Below are positions 33,464-45,167 of a stretch of DNA of 64,000 nucleotides, piece by piece. Position 1 is the first letter of the stretch; the number at the start of each line of letters is the position of its first letter. The position numbers and the translations under genes are program-made. The stretch is from Cyanophora paradoxa. Taxonomy: Eukaryota > Glaucocystophyceae > Cyanophorales > Cyanophoraceae. The stretch lies in NCBI GenBank assembly GCA_004431415.1, contig QPMI01000558.1, forward strand, positions 1-64,000. The letters are read 5' to 3'. Under the pieces are notes generated by a model. The model searched no databases and was not told the DNA's origin. It saw nothing but the letters and a program-made list of their open reading frames with translations.

Positions 33464-34472
33464 CAATGCCAGCTGAAAGGCTGATCAAAGCATATGCGCA
33501 TGCGTAGGACGTCCTAGCGATCGGGGAAGAAGCAAGAAGCCGCGGCCGGCGAGTCGCACCGCGGCCGCAGCCGTGATTTGCAATGGCGAGGTACACGTTG
33601 CGCCGGCGAGGCTGGCAGAAACAGGATTGAAAAGCTGATGGGAGCCGCTATCTGGCTCCCGACTCTCGAGTCCCGACTCCCGAGCACGCGCTCGCCACGA
33701 GCACGGAATTGCAATTGCAACTGTGCAATTGCAACCTCGCAAGCTAGCGACTTTCCAGCACCGCAGCTGCGCGGATCAAGAAGGATGGACAAGCTAAGGC
33801 AGCTGCGCGTACGCGGCGCCGGCAAGGCTGCTGCCCGTGATGCAAGCCCTTAGCTTCACAGCACCCTCGCGGAAACCAAGATCAGATTGCGTACCCCTGT
33901 GGTACCAGGTACTGCTTGCAAATGGCGCGACGTGCAGACCCCGCAGCTGCGCATGCGCATGCAGCCGGCGCAATACGCGCATTCGTATGTACATCATTGG
34001 CACATGCATATATACGCCCCTCACCGGATTCAGCGCGCCCGGATCCTCGCCGGCGGCCCTAGCCGACAGCAGCGCGCGTAATTACGTAACCGCCAGCCCG
34101 CGCCCGTCATCGCGAACGCCCGCGAGCCCGCGAGAGAGCGCGCGTCATCTAATGCATGCAGCTTTTCGCGCGCCAATGTCTGCGTCGCGCCTGCCCGGCT
34201 GCAGTGCCCTCGAAATCCGAGCGCGCGCCGGCCGCCACGCGGATGCGCCGATGTCTGCCACACCAGCCCCTTCACTCGCGGTCCGGGTGCCAGGTTGTGC
34301 CAGCTCGCCCCCACACCTTGGCACTCTTTTGACACAACCAAACTTCTGAAACCGCAGCTGCGCTCCAGTGGCAGCTCACTAGCACAGCCTGGCAGCCGCC
34401 CCAGTTTTTGAGCGATCAACCAGCCGAGACCGACGCGGAAGACGCAGGCCTCGGAGCGCGAGCGCGAGAGGG
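33464..34472. promoter_or_regulatory. 1 kb divergent intergenic region
   Basis: Between the hydrolase-like gene and the plus-strand coiled-coil gene. It carries the word CCGCAGCTGCGC at 33761, 33941 and 34352, and a related GGCAGCTGCGCG near 33797. AATTGCAATTGCAA-type repeats lie at 33703-33735. No exon supported. Confidence 0.5.
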
Positions 34473-36885
34473 ATGGACACAGCGCGGCGGGCGGCGGCGG
34501 AGGTGGCGGACACCTTCCGCGCTGTCCTGGTTCGCCCCGCCTCCGCTCAGAACCCAAGGGGTGCCGACTTCGGCCCGGCGGCTGACGCCTGGCGCAGGAG
34601 AAGGGGATGAAGCGGGAGGGGGCGCCGCAAGGGGCGAGGCGGGCGCTGACGCTGGAGCACGCGCCGGCGGGGGCGCTGGAGCGGGCGGTGGAGGAGCTCT
34701 GCGGGGAGCTGGAGGAGCGGGAGGCGGAGCTGCGGACGGCGGCGCAGCTGGGCCAGGCCCTCCTCGCAAACTTCCACGCCCTCGCCGCCGAGAAGGAGCG
34801 CCTCGCCGCCGAGGCTCGCCCCCCTCGCCCCCGCCTCGCGGCCCGCTCTGAGGCGCCGCCGGCAGAGGCAGCGGGGGGCGGAGGAGGCCGACGGTCTCCG
34901 GCAGGCCCTCGACAGGATCAAAGGTGCGCGGCGGCCGCCGTCGCGGCGCGTGTTCCCCTTGCTCACGCGGGCGGGGGCGGGGGGCAGGGGAGAAGGCGGA
35001 GCTGCAGAGCCGGATGCACCTGCTGGAGTTCGCGAAGGAGAACGAGGCGGGGGCGTGGCGCTCGCGCTCCGAGAAGGCCGCCGCCGCCCTCCGCGAGGCC
35101 GACCTCGCCATCGCAAAGGCGCGGCCCCGCCCGCCCGCTCTGCCCGCTCGGCTGGCGCGGATCCCGCCGAGGCCCGGCCTCGCGCAGCTGACCGGCGAGC
35201 GGGAGGCGGCGGCTGCCGAGGCGGCTGCCCTCAAGCGCCAGGTCCGTGCGGCCCGCTCCGCCCGGCCGCGGCCCTGCGAAGCCTGGAAAGAGCCGTACCC
35301 GAACGCGCGCGCAGCTGCAGGCGCAGACGTGCGGGCGGGCGGCGCGGGAGGCCTACCGGCACCTTGCGGAGGACTTCGACGAGCTCCTCCAGTCCGCCCG
35401 CGCCGGCGCCGTTGGGCCCGCCCCCGACCCCGACGCCACCGCCCGCCTCGAGCGCGCCCTCGGTGCTCCGCCCCGCCCCGCCCCGCCCCGCCTTGCCCCG
35501 CGTTCCCGGCGCCGGGGCTGAGTAAGGTGCCGCCAGCGGAGGCGGAGGAGCTGCGCGGAGAGGTGGAGCGGGCGCGGGAGGAGCAGGAGGCGCTGCGGCG
35601 GGAGCTCGCGGGCGACAGCGGGCGGGCGCGCCTGCAGGCTCTCCTCGACCGCCGGGACGCGGAGGTAGGCCCCGCTCTCGGCCCGGCTCTGGGCCGGCTC
35701 GACGCCTGACGGGCGCCGGCAGGTCGAGCAGCTCCGGCGGCGGCTGCGCGAGCTCGAAGCGCCGGGGGCGAAGGCTGGGGCGGGGGCGGGGGCGGCCTCG
35801 CAGCAGGCCCTCGTCCCCCGCCTGCGCCTCGGGGAGCTCGCCCCTTCCAACTGCAAGGCAGCCCCGCCGCCCGTCAGCCCGGCCGGCCCGGCGGCGTGGG
35901 CCCTGGCGCCGGCGAGCGGCCGGGGCGGGGCCGGAGAGGCGAGCAGCGCCGAGTCGGGTGCGGGGGCGGCCGCGAGCACCGCCCGCACCCTCGAGACAGC
36001 CGCCTCCTCCCGCACCCCGTGCGACCCCCTGCCCCGCCCCCGCTCGCTTTGCTTTGCTGACTGTCGTGCAGGCGGGCGACGGGCGGGGCGACGGGGCGGC
36101 ACGCGCGGCGGCCCGCACTCGGACCTGATTCGTTTCGGGTGCGTCCTTCGTTGGCCGCCCGGAGCCCTGAGCGCCCTTGCCCCGCCTGACTCGGTGCTCT
36201 CCCGCAGGCGCCCCTGCTGGAGGCCCCGGCTTTGGGGCTCGCCGGCGGGGCGGCGGGCCGCAGCCCGACGCGGGAGGAGCGGGCGTGGGGGGCGGCGGCG
36301 GGGGCGTGGCGGGAGGAGGAGGGCGCCGCGCGCCTCTCGAGCGGGAGCGCCGCCTCGAGCGAGGGCGAGGGGCCGGCCCCGCCGCCCCGCCCACCCCCCT
36401 CCCGCCTCTCCCGCGGTCCCTCGCGGCGCATCGCCCCTCGGGCAGCAGCCGCCGCGCCGGATCCGCCGCCTCGGCCGCCGGCGGGGCGCGGGCCGGCAGC
36501 AAGCGCCGCCTCGAGGCTGGCGGCTCGGGGCCCCGCCTGCGCCCGCGTTGCCGGCGGGGCGGCGGGGAAGCTGCTGGCGCCGGCGTGCGCGTGCGCGTGC
36601 GGGGAGGGCCCGGCCGGCCTGGAGGAGGCGGCGCGGGCCTGGGCCCCGCCCCCGCCACCCTCGCGGCCCGGCCCCGGGGCGCCCCGCGCTGCCCGACGAC
36701 CCCTTCTGGATGACGGGCCTGGAGTTCCGGCCCCGCCGCGCGCCGCCCCCGGGCGCTCCGGCAGCGCCGGCGCCGCCTGCCTCGCCTTCGCCTGCACCGC
36801 CGCCGCCGCCGCCCTCGCCGCCGCCGCCTCCGCCTGCTTCCCCCAGGCGCAGCCCCGCAAGACCCGCCCCGGCCCCGCCGCCTGA
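34473..36885 (+). CDS. Coiled-coil protein with a CC1-box-like motif
   Basis: Exon 1 from ATG 34473 (MDTARRAAAEVADTFRAVL) joins through GTTCGC...GCGCAG to EKGMKREGAPQGARR, so the ATG at 34607 is internal. The body is heptad-like: ERAVEELCGELEEREAELRT, then AAQLGQALLANFHALAAEK. The latter resembles the AAxxGxxLL CC1 box by which dynein adaptors (BICD, Spindly, TRAK/HAP1) bind dynein light intermediate chain. More helix follows: KAELQSRMHLLEFAKENEAG, EAYRHLAEDFDELLQSARAG and AEELRGEVERAREEQEALRR. The C-terminal third is Pro/Ala/Ser-rich and probably disordered. The stop is at 36885. Its role as an adaptor is only inferred from one short motif. Convergent with the next gene, with 65 bp between stops. 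Confidence 0.7.
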
Positions 36886-36950
36886 TCGCCATCTAGATAG
36901 CTTTAGCCTGTACTGAAACTGTAAGCAATGCACTGTACAGAGGCGGCGGG

Positions 36951-38354
36951 CTAGCCGGCGGTGGCGGGCCCCGGGGGCGGGAGGGTGACGGGCTGGGGCG
37001 CCTGCCGGGCGAGGAGGAGCTTGATCTGCCGCTGCAGCTCCGCCTGCACGTCCTTGTGCCGCACGTCCACCTCCTGCACGCCCGGGCCCCTCGGCGAGGG
37101 CGGCGCAGGGCGGGGTGGGGGGTTCAGAGGGCGCGCCTTCATCTCGCGGACGGCGGCCTCGTAGCTGCGCTCCAGCAGCACGCACTTCCCCTCCAGCTTC
37201 TCGATCTGCGTGCGGGGGTACTGCTTGCTCGCTGCCCCCAAACGACCCCCCCCTCCCCTTCGTTCGCACCTCGTGGAAGGCGAACTCGAGCTGGGAGCGG
37301 GGTATGAGGCCGTCGCGCTCGCGGTCCATGCGGGCGATCTGCGCGCGGGCCTCCTCGAGCTGCCCGGCGAGCTCCTCGCCGCGCGCCTGCGCCTTGAAGA
37401 TCTCGAGGCGCATGCGGATGGCGTTCTGCTCGCGCTGCTTGGGGCCCTTGTCCTTGTCGGGGTCCGACGTGAGCTTCTCCATGAAGGAGTGCAGCTGCTC
37501 GACTTCCTCCGCCTTCTTCTCCAGCGCGCCCTCCGACGCCTTCAGCCGCGCCTGCAGCTCCTCCACCTGCGCCCCGTGCCGCTGCCTCTGCTCCAGCATC
37601 TCCTTCCTGCACCCCGCCCCGCCCCGCGTCGGCCCCCGCGGCCGCAGCGCCCGTGGCCGGCGCCGGGCGCGCACTTGATGAGCTGTACGCTGTCCCGCAG
37701 TTTCGCCGCCTCGTCCACCGCCCCCGCCAGGCTCGCCTCCTGCCGTCGCCGCTCCTCGGCCCACGCCTCCCTGCACCCCGCACCCGCCCTCGGCGCTCGG
37801 CGGAGAGAGCTGCCTGCGCGCGCGCGCACCGCTCGTTCTCGAGGTCGCGGACGCGCTCGAACCAGGGGAGCTGCTCCTTGCCGCCCGTGTGGAAGTCCCT
37901 GTCGCTCGAGTAGACGCTCTCCCGCAGCACCGCCAGGCACTTCACGAACGCCGGCTTCAGGCTCTCTGGCAGCTGCTCCACCAGCTCGTCTGCCGCCGCC
38001 CCGTCAGAGGGGCGCCCGGCAAGGCTAGCCACGGAAAACCCGCTAGAGCGCAGCGATATGCAGCGGGGGCCGTGCGGAGCGTCTGGGGCGGTTTTATAAG
38101 ACGCTCGGATGCTACTGTAAGCGTCACGCCTGCGTCCTGTGCCGCAGCACGGCGGCAGCTAAAGTTCTCGCAGAACGGTCGGCGCTCGGCGCACCGACCA
38201 GAGCCATGATCAGGCGCAGGCGCCTGGAATCTGGCTTGCTCGCTTTGGGATCGTAGCTGGTTGACGAGAGCGCCTCATTGACCGCTATCTCCAGCCGGAA
38301 CGCTGGGCGTGGCGGTCCTGGTGAACTGCCGTGCGGGGGGGCCTTCTGGCGCAT
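36951..38354 (-). CDS. Coiled-coil protein of unknown function
   Basis: Exon 1 (RLEIAVNEALSSTSYDPKAS to RLRLIMALV) joins across GTGCGCC...CTGACGGGGCGGCGGCAG to DELVEQLPESLKPAFVKCLA. It continues LRESVYSSDRDFHTGGKEQL, EAWAEERRRQEASLAGAVDE, KEMLEQRQRHGAQVEELQAR and EKKAEEVEQLHSFMEKLTSD. Then come NAIRMRLEIFKAQARGEELA, QIEKLEGKCVLLERSYEAAV and AELQRQIKLLLARQAPQP, ending PPPGPATAG. Nearly the whole protein after residue 80 is predicted helix with heptads, and no enzyme motif is present. The start at 38354 is the first ATG of the frame but an upstream exon cannot be excluded. Divergent from the ankyrin gene. Confidence 0.68.
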
Positions 38355-38512
38355 CAAATAACGGTTGCGCACCTGGACTCCTAAAGGCTGGATCCGCCTT
38401 CTTCATCATCGCTGCTGCTTGTTGGGCCACTTTGCAACACAATTTGCGTACCCCACGCGCACGACAATTTCAACAAATTGAACAGCTCGCTCGCTCATTC
38501 TCGCCTGTAGCG

Positions 38513-41500
38513 ATGATGAGTACACTCGCACCACACCGGGACGACGAGGCGGCGCCGCACACGGACCTGGAGAAGCTTTGCGCGTACGTCGAGTCCGGAG
38601 GAGATCCGGAGGCAGAGAACCGCCTCGGGCAGGTGCATTGCAGTTGCGCAAATGCATTGCACGCGTTCTCACCGCTCTGCGCCGCAGAGGGCTCTCCATC
38701 ACGCCGCTCTCCAGGGCGCAACGCCGTCCATGAAGTGGCTTCTCGTGCGCGCGTGGCCGGCGCTCCCGTTCCTGCGTTCCTTTTCGTAGTTGCGAACGTT
38801 CGAGCTCCCTGATCGCGCCCGATCCGCTCGCCGCTCTGTTCGCTTGTCGCAGGAACGGGGATGCGACCCGAACGCTGGTCCGTGCGAGGGCCCTCGCTCC
38901 GCGGCGATCGCCCACCGGAATCGCGTTTCTTGCAGAGACGATCAGCGGGACGACGTCGCTGCACTTCTCGGCTCGAGCCGGCGTGAGACAAACATGAGGC
39001 TGCTTCGCCGGCGCCCGGCGCAGCTGAGGCGGAACGCAGAACCTGGAGGGCGTGAAGCTGCTGCTATCGAAGGGCGCGAGCTCCAAGAAGAAGAACATCC
39101 TCGGGAAGACCCCGCTCCACCTCGGCGCGCCGGAGCCCGTGACTGCGAGCGGCGCTCGGTGGGCGCTGACGCGCGTGGCGCAGCGGTGGAGCGGGGCCAC
39201 ACGAAGGTGGCCGAGGCGCTGCTGAAGGCGGGGGCGGACCCGAACGAGGAGGACCTGAAGGGGCGCACACCGCTGCACTACAGCGTGGAGCGGAACGACC
39301 GGGAGACGGCGGCGCTGCTGCTGCGGCACGGCGCCTCGACGACGCGCGCGTGCGAGGGCGACGTGGACGAGGAGCTCACGCCGCTGGACCTCGCCTGCAA
39401 GCGGTGCAACCGCGAGCTCTGCGCGCTGATCCAGCAGCACCGCGCCGCCTGCCGTCCGTCCACCCCGCCCCGCCCCCTCGCACGTCTTCCGCTCGAGCTC
39501 GGCGCTGACCGCCGGAGCCTGCAGCGCCGGAGAAGCTGGCGGCGGAGCGGGAGGCGGAGAAGCGGCGGTTGGAGGAGCGGCGGGCCTTCCGAGAGGTCAC
39601 CCTCCACTCCTGGGCCAACGACCCCGGTCCGCCCCGCCCCGCCGGCCCCCGCGGGTTGCGCCGCGAGCTGCGCGCCAGAGGCGATCGGGCGGACGCTGGA
39701 GCGCTCGGCGGGGGCGGCGCTGGCACAGGACTCGCACGGCTCCACCGCCCTCCACGAGGCGCGGCGCCCCCGCCCGGGCCCCGGCCGCCGCCGAGCGGGG
39801 GCGCGCAGGCGGTGGAGCGGGGGCGGTGGCGAGCATGGAGGAGCTCCTCAAGCGGGGCGCCCTCCCCGACCAGAAGGACTCGTGCGCCCGCCGCCTCGCG
39901 GGGCCGCCCCGTGGGCCCCTCTGAGGGGGCGCCAGGCGGGGCAACTCGGCGCTGCACGTGGCGGCGGGGGCGCTGCAGGTCGAGGCCCTCGCCCTCCTCC
40001 TCCGCTCCGGCGCCGCCCCGAACCTCCGCAACAACGCCGGCGAGGTCCGCCCCCGCGCCCGAGCGGTCGGATCCAATCTGACCGGGTGTGAGCAGACGGC
40101 GCTGCACGTGATGCTGCAGCGGCCGCGGCCGGCGCTGGCGCGGCGCGGGAGCGGGGCGGGGCTGGTGGCGGCGGACGGACCGCTGCCGGGGCGGCTGGGC
40201 AACCGCCGCGCCACCGTCGTCTCCACCTCCGGCGACGACTCCGACTTCGGCCCAGCCGTCCCCGCCGCCGCCACCGCCCCCACGGCCCGCCCCCGCCTTC
40301 CCCTCCCCGCCGGGGCCTCGCACGCAGCAGGCCGCCGGGCCTCCGCCGCCACCGCCGCCGCCGCCCGCGGCGCCGGGGCGGCCGCCGTCGCGCGGCTCGC
40401 ACGAGCAGCCGCTGCAGCGACCGGCGGGGGCCCCGGGGCAGCGGCGGTGGCGGGGCGGAGCCGGGGTCGCCCCGGCGGGGCCGCGGGCTCGCGCGCCGCG
40501 CCAGCGTCGCCTCACTGGGGAGGCCGAGGCGAGCCCCGCCCCGCCCTGCGGCTTGGCGCCGGCGCCTGAGCGGCGGCGCGCAGGCGATCGTGGCGGACCG
40601 GGAGCACGAGGGCCTCGTCGCCGCGGCGGCGGCGGCGGCGGAGGCGGCCGCGCAGGGCGACGGGCACGCCGTCGCCGCCCTCGCCCTCGAGACCGGCCCG
40701 CCCCGCCCGACCTCAGCGCCCACCTCGGCGAGGAGGCCCGCCCGCCCATGGCGCCGCCGCCGCGAGCGACACCGCGGGGCGTGCTTTTGACGTGCGGACC
40801 TCGCAGCTGGCGCTGGAGGCGGCGGTGGCGCTGCTGCTCGACTTCGAGGCGGGGATCCTCGAGGAGGATTGGCGCGGCGTCAACCCCCTCCAGGCGAGCC
40901 CGCCCGTCCCCGGCCCCCGCCCTCCGTCGCCAGAGCGGGGCTTGCAGCTGGCGGTGGAGCGGGGCCACCTCGGGGCCCTCTACCGCATGCTAACCCACCC
41001 GCCCCGCGAGGCCCGCCCCGCCCCGCCCCCGCCCTGCGCCTCCCGTCCGAACGACCGGCAGGCGGCCGCCGGCGGGCCCGTCGACGCGCCCGTCGCGGCG
41101 CGCTGCTACGCCGCGACGGAGGCCGCCCTGCGCACTGGAGACGCGCAGCTCGCCGCCTCGGCGCGCGCCGCCCCGCCCCGCCCCGCCCGACCCTCGTCTC
41201 GCGCCGCTCGGCTGAGCCGGCCGCAGATCCGCGCGGCGGTGAGCTCCGGCTCGCGCCCGCCCTCCCGCGAGGAGGCCGCCCCGGCCCCGGCCCGGCCGCC
41301 CCGAGCGCCAGCGCCAGCCCCGCTGCCCAGGAGCGGGAGGCGGCAGCCCCGCGGATCGCGAGCGGCCGGCGCCGGCGCACGCGGGGACGCCCGTGCCGTG
41401 CCCCGTGCCGTGTCCCGTGACGAAGCCGGACGGGCTGCCGCGGCGGCCCTCCCTCGCCACCCTCTCCGTCCCCGTGCGAGCGAGCGCGGGGCGCCCAGAG

Positions 41501-42376
41501 AGCGGAGGCGAGCTGAAGGGGCGGCAGGGGCTCGAGGAGGAGGTGGGCCTGCCCCCGGAGGCGGCCGCCACCTGCGAGCGCCGGCCCAGCGGCGAGAAGG
41601 CCGGCTCCGACGCCGAGCAGGCGCGCGAGGCCCCTCCCTCCCCGTCTCCGTCCCCTGAGGCGGCCCCGGGCCCGGGCGCGCAGGTGTACGAGCTCTCGCA
41701 GCGGGCGGTGACGCCGGCGCCGTCGCCCTTCTTCCGGCTGGGCCCCGTCGTCGCCGAGCGGCCCGAGGCGGAGGCGGAGCGGCCGTCGAGCCGCGGCGGG
41801 CCCTCGCCCCCGCTCCTCGTCGCCTACCGCTCCCGCCGCTCCTCCAGCAACGTCTCCTCCGCCGGCTCCGTCCCCTCCTCCGCCTCCGCCCTCGCCGCCG
41901 CCTCCGCCGCCACCGCCGCAGCGGCCGCCGCCGCGGCTGCAGCCGCCGCCCCGCCGGCCGCCGCCGCTGAGCCGGCGGCGGAGGAGGCGCCGGTGGGGCG
42001 TGTGCGGAGCCTGGCGGCTAAGTTCGCGGGCCTCTTCCGCCCCTCGCACCCCGCCGCCCCCGCCACCGTCACCCCCGTGCCCGTCAAGGCCGCCCGCGCT
42101 GGCAGCGGCAGCGCCGGCAGCGGCAGCGCCCGCAGCTCCGTCTCCGGCCCGAGCTCCGCCCCGGAGCAGCCGGCGGCCGCCCCGACCGCCCCGGAGCCGG
42201 CTGCGGAGCCGGCCCCGGCGAAGCCGTCGCCGCAGGAGGCGGCAGAGAAGGCTGCGGAAGGGGCCGGCGGGCACGCGGAGGCGCACGGGGCGGGCCGCTG
42301 GGAGAAGGTGCCCACGCGCCGCGCCGCGCGCGGGGCGCTGGCGGGCGCGCCGGCTGAGGCGGGCGGGGGCAGGTGA
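38513..42376 (+). CDS. Ankyrin-repeat protein with long low-complexity tail
   Basis: Starts MMSTLAPHRDDEAAPHTDLE. Exons then give ankyrin units: ALHHAALQGATPSMKWLL with ERGCDPNA; NLEGVKLLLSKGASSKKKN with LGKTPLHLG; VERGHTKVAEALLKAGADPN; GRTPLHYSVERNDRETAALL; LTPLDLACKRCNRELCALI; GNSALHVAAGALQVEALALL; and AVERGHLGALYRMLTHPP. An Arg/Glu helix (KLAAEREAEKRRLEERRAFR) lies between them. From about 41270 the protein is Pro/Ala/Ser/Glu-rich with poly-Ala runs and is likely disordered. The annotated end is the in-frame TGA at 42374-42376. A typical intron ending GGGGGCAG just before it could extend the protein to about 42506 (FHELLASWRAH). It is not excluded that two genes are merged here. Confidence 0.65.
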
Positions 42377-42854
42377 AGGAGGCGCTGGCCCCTCGGGGGG
42401 CGCCTTCCACGAGCTCCTCGCCTCCTGGCGCGCCCACGCCGGCGCCCCGCCCCGCCCCAGCCCGGCCCGCACCCGCACCCGCCCCCCCACGCCTCCTCGG
42501 ACGTGAGCGCCGGCGGCGGCTCCGGGGCGGGCCCCCACGGCCAGGGCCACCCCGGCACGGCCCACCGCCTGCGCTGAGCGCGCCCTCCGAATCGCCGAGA
42601 TCCCCCTCACTGCTCTCGAGCCCGGCCGGCGCGCCAGCCCCAGCCCCGGGAAAAAACACTCTGTAAATTATTCGAGAACAATTTTGTGCAAGGAAAATGA
42701 AGGAAATCGACACTGTTGAAAAAGCAGCCGCCTCCTGCTCGAGGCAAGCTGAGCTGTACACGGCCAGACGGTCTCATACGGTTACAGCGAGGGCCTCCGA
42801 CGCAGCCCCTCGCGCCCTCGTCCCTCGCGGGCCGGGGCGACCGGGCTCCCGGGG
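42377..42854. other. Convergent 3' intergenic region
   Basis: The first ~130 bp may still be coding for the ankyrin protein. From 42655 to 42730 it is AT-rich and includes TGTAAA at 42662, a plausible poly(A) signal of the TGTAA type. No other gene seen. Confidence 0.5.
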
Positions 42855-44918
42855 TCACTTGCCCTGGCGGTGGCGGGGCTTGCCGGACTTGGGGGGGAAG
42901 AGGGAACGGGGCGGGGGCGGGGGCGCGCGGAGGGTGCGCTCGCCCCAGCGCTCCTCCTGGAGCTCGCAGGCGTCCTCCTCGTCCGAGTCAGAGTCCGCCA
43001 CCTCCAGCACCTCCAGCTTCCCCGCCCCGTACGGCCCGAACCCGTACGGCAGGTGCTTCCGCGCCCGCGCCTCCAGCCGCGCCGCCCGCCGCGCCGCCGC
43101 CGCCGGGCCCTCCTCCCGCTCCTCCTCCTCCGCCTGCTGCCGCAGCTGGGCGCGCAGGGCGGAGCCCGGGAGGAGGGCGGCGGGGGCCGCCGCCAGCGAG
43201 TTCCGGTCGAGGATGGTCAGCACGAGGACGGGGAGGATCTGCGCGCTGCGTCGGGCCGAGGCGCCGGAGCCGGCGCCGGCGCTCGGGCGGGGCGGCGCGG
43301 GGGCACCTGGGCGGCCGAGAAGACGACGAACTCCCTGCCGCCGGGCGAGATGTGCGAGTCGAACCCCGCGGCGACCGGCTGGTCTGCGCGCCCTCGCGCC
43401 CGTCAGCACAGGCCTGCGCGCGGAGGGGCGGGGCGGGCGGGGCGGGGGCGGGCCGTAGGCCGTGGAGGTGAGGAGGCAGGGGCGGCCCATCAGCGTGCTG
43501 CATACGATGAGCCTGCGAGGCCGCCCCGCCCCGTCAGGAGCGGCCGAGGTGGAGAGGATCGGGCGGGCCGGGGGCGCCGGCGCTGCGGACCGCTGGCCGT
43601 AGCTGTGGGCCGAGTGCGTGGCGCCGGAGGCCTCCCACGCGTTCTGCGCCTCGGAGTAGCCGAGGGCGACGCTGGCGAGGGGCGACGAGTAGATGCCCTT
43701 CCCGAACACCCCCACCGAGAAGCGCGACTCGATGGTCCCCGGCGGCAGCAGACCGTTCCGCACTGCCCGCACCGCCGCCTCAGCTGCGGGCCCTGGGGCG
43801 GGCGGCAGGGGGCGGACCGATGGAGGGCAGGGTGCGGTAGCGCGTGCCTTCGCGGGCCGGGGGCACGCGCGTCAGACAGGGGCGGGCGGGCGGGCGGGGC
43901 GGGCGGGCGAGCGCATGGGCGCACCGTGGAAGGTGGTGCAGGGCTCGGAGAAGCGGAGGCGGCCGTTGGGGGACGGGGCGGTGGGGAAGGCGGGCGACTG
44001 GGCGTGGCCGTAGTGCTCGCGCATGCGGGCCCAGAGGCGGCGGAAGCGGGATGCGAGGTCCGGGCGGAGGACGTTCTCGACGCGGACGCAGACGACGTGG
44101 GCGGGCAGGCGGGCGAGGAGGGCGTGCAGCGGGCCCACGAAGGCCGCCGAGCTCATGTCCTCCCACTCCATCGCCTCCTCCCCGCCCTCGCCCTCCGCAT
44201 CCCACGCCAGCCCCGCCTCCGCCGCGGCCGCGTCCAGCGCCGAGATGCGCGGCGCCGGCGCCGCCGCCGCGGGCGCCGCCGGCGCCTCCTCGACCGTGAG
44301 CGCCAGCTCGGCCTCGGTGACGGAGAGGGGGCGGGGCGGCTGCGGCTTGGGAGCCGCCCACTGGCGGGCGCGCTCGGCGAAGGCGCTCTCGCGCTGCAGC
44401 TTTTCCTCGACGCGGCGCCCGACGAACTCGGAGGCGGCCTGCAGGAGCTCGCAGAGGACGGGCCGGCCCGCCGCCCCGAGGGCGAGCTGCAGCAGCTCCT
44501 CGTAGAGCGCGTCGGCGTGCTTCGTGCTCAGGCGGTCCGCCGACTCGATCTCGAAGACGGGGGGCAGGGCGGGATACTCGGCGAGGGCGATGCTCAGCCA
44601 TGCGCCGCCGTCGGGCAGGCGCTCGCGCTGCGCGAGGGGGTCCAGGCGGACGCGCAGCAGGCCGCTCTCCTCGCTGTACTCGGCGTCCTCGCCGTAGATG
44701 GCGAGCAGAGCAGCCAGCTCCTCCTCGCGGGACTGCTGCAGCGCCGCCGGCCCGGCCTGAAGCGCCGAGGCGACGGCCTCGAGCTCCGCGGCCGCGCTGG
44801 CGTCTTGCAAAAGGTCGAAATCGAGGATTTGATCATGCCCGCCGAAGTCATCGCCCAGCGCGCCGGCCCAGCGGGCGGCGAAGCTGGGGACCTCGCCGGG
44901 ATCCTCGGCTGCCAGCAT
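42855..44918 (-). CDS. RWD-domain ADP-ribosyltransferase (PARP-like)
   Basis: The N-terminal half (from about residue 60) is an RWD domain: REEELAALLAIYGEDAEYSE, LSIALAEYPALPPVFEIES and HADALYEELLQLAL. An Ala/Pro linker follows, then a PARP catalytic domain. VCVRVENVLRPDLASRFRRL leads to FHGA (His of the triad), then VRNGLLPPGTIESRFSVGVF and GKGIYSSPLASVALGYS (Tyr). RLIVCSTLMGRPC is next, and GFDSHISPGGREFVVFSAAQ carries a Glu at the third triad position. All of H-Y-E is therefore present, compatible with ADP-ribosyl transfer and possibly chain formation. A charged C-terminus follows (ADSDSDEEDACELQEERWGE) and ends KPRHRQGK at 42855. RWD folds resemble ubiquitin E2 enzymes and usually bind proteins. 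Divergent from the RibD-C-like gene. Confidence 0.82.
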
Positions 44919-45167
44919 TGCAAGGCTAAGGGGCTCAGTGCGCCTCCAGATTAGCTAGAGAGAGTGCTTCCAACTCTGGAGATGCACATGACCTCGCCAA
45001 AGTCAGAAGTGATCGCTCCATGTGAACCGCATTCGGTAACTGCCGCTACCCGTCCAGCACAGTCCGACCCTTGCACCCCCCAGCAGCCCGGCCGGTGGTA
45101 GCTATTGCACCTTCCAGCTCAGCCTAGGCTAGGTAGAGCGGCCGGACGCCTCGGCCCAACCGGAAGG

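Noticed and set aside
34607-35191. ATG at 34607 as start of the coiled-coil gene
   Set aside because: It lies 9 bp after a typical CTGACG...GCGCAG acceptor, and an upstream exon from 34473 joins in frame.
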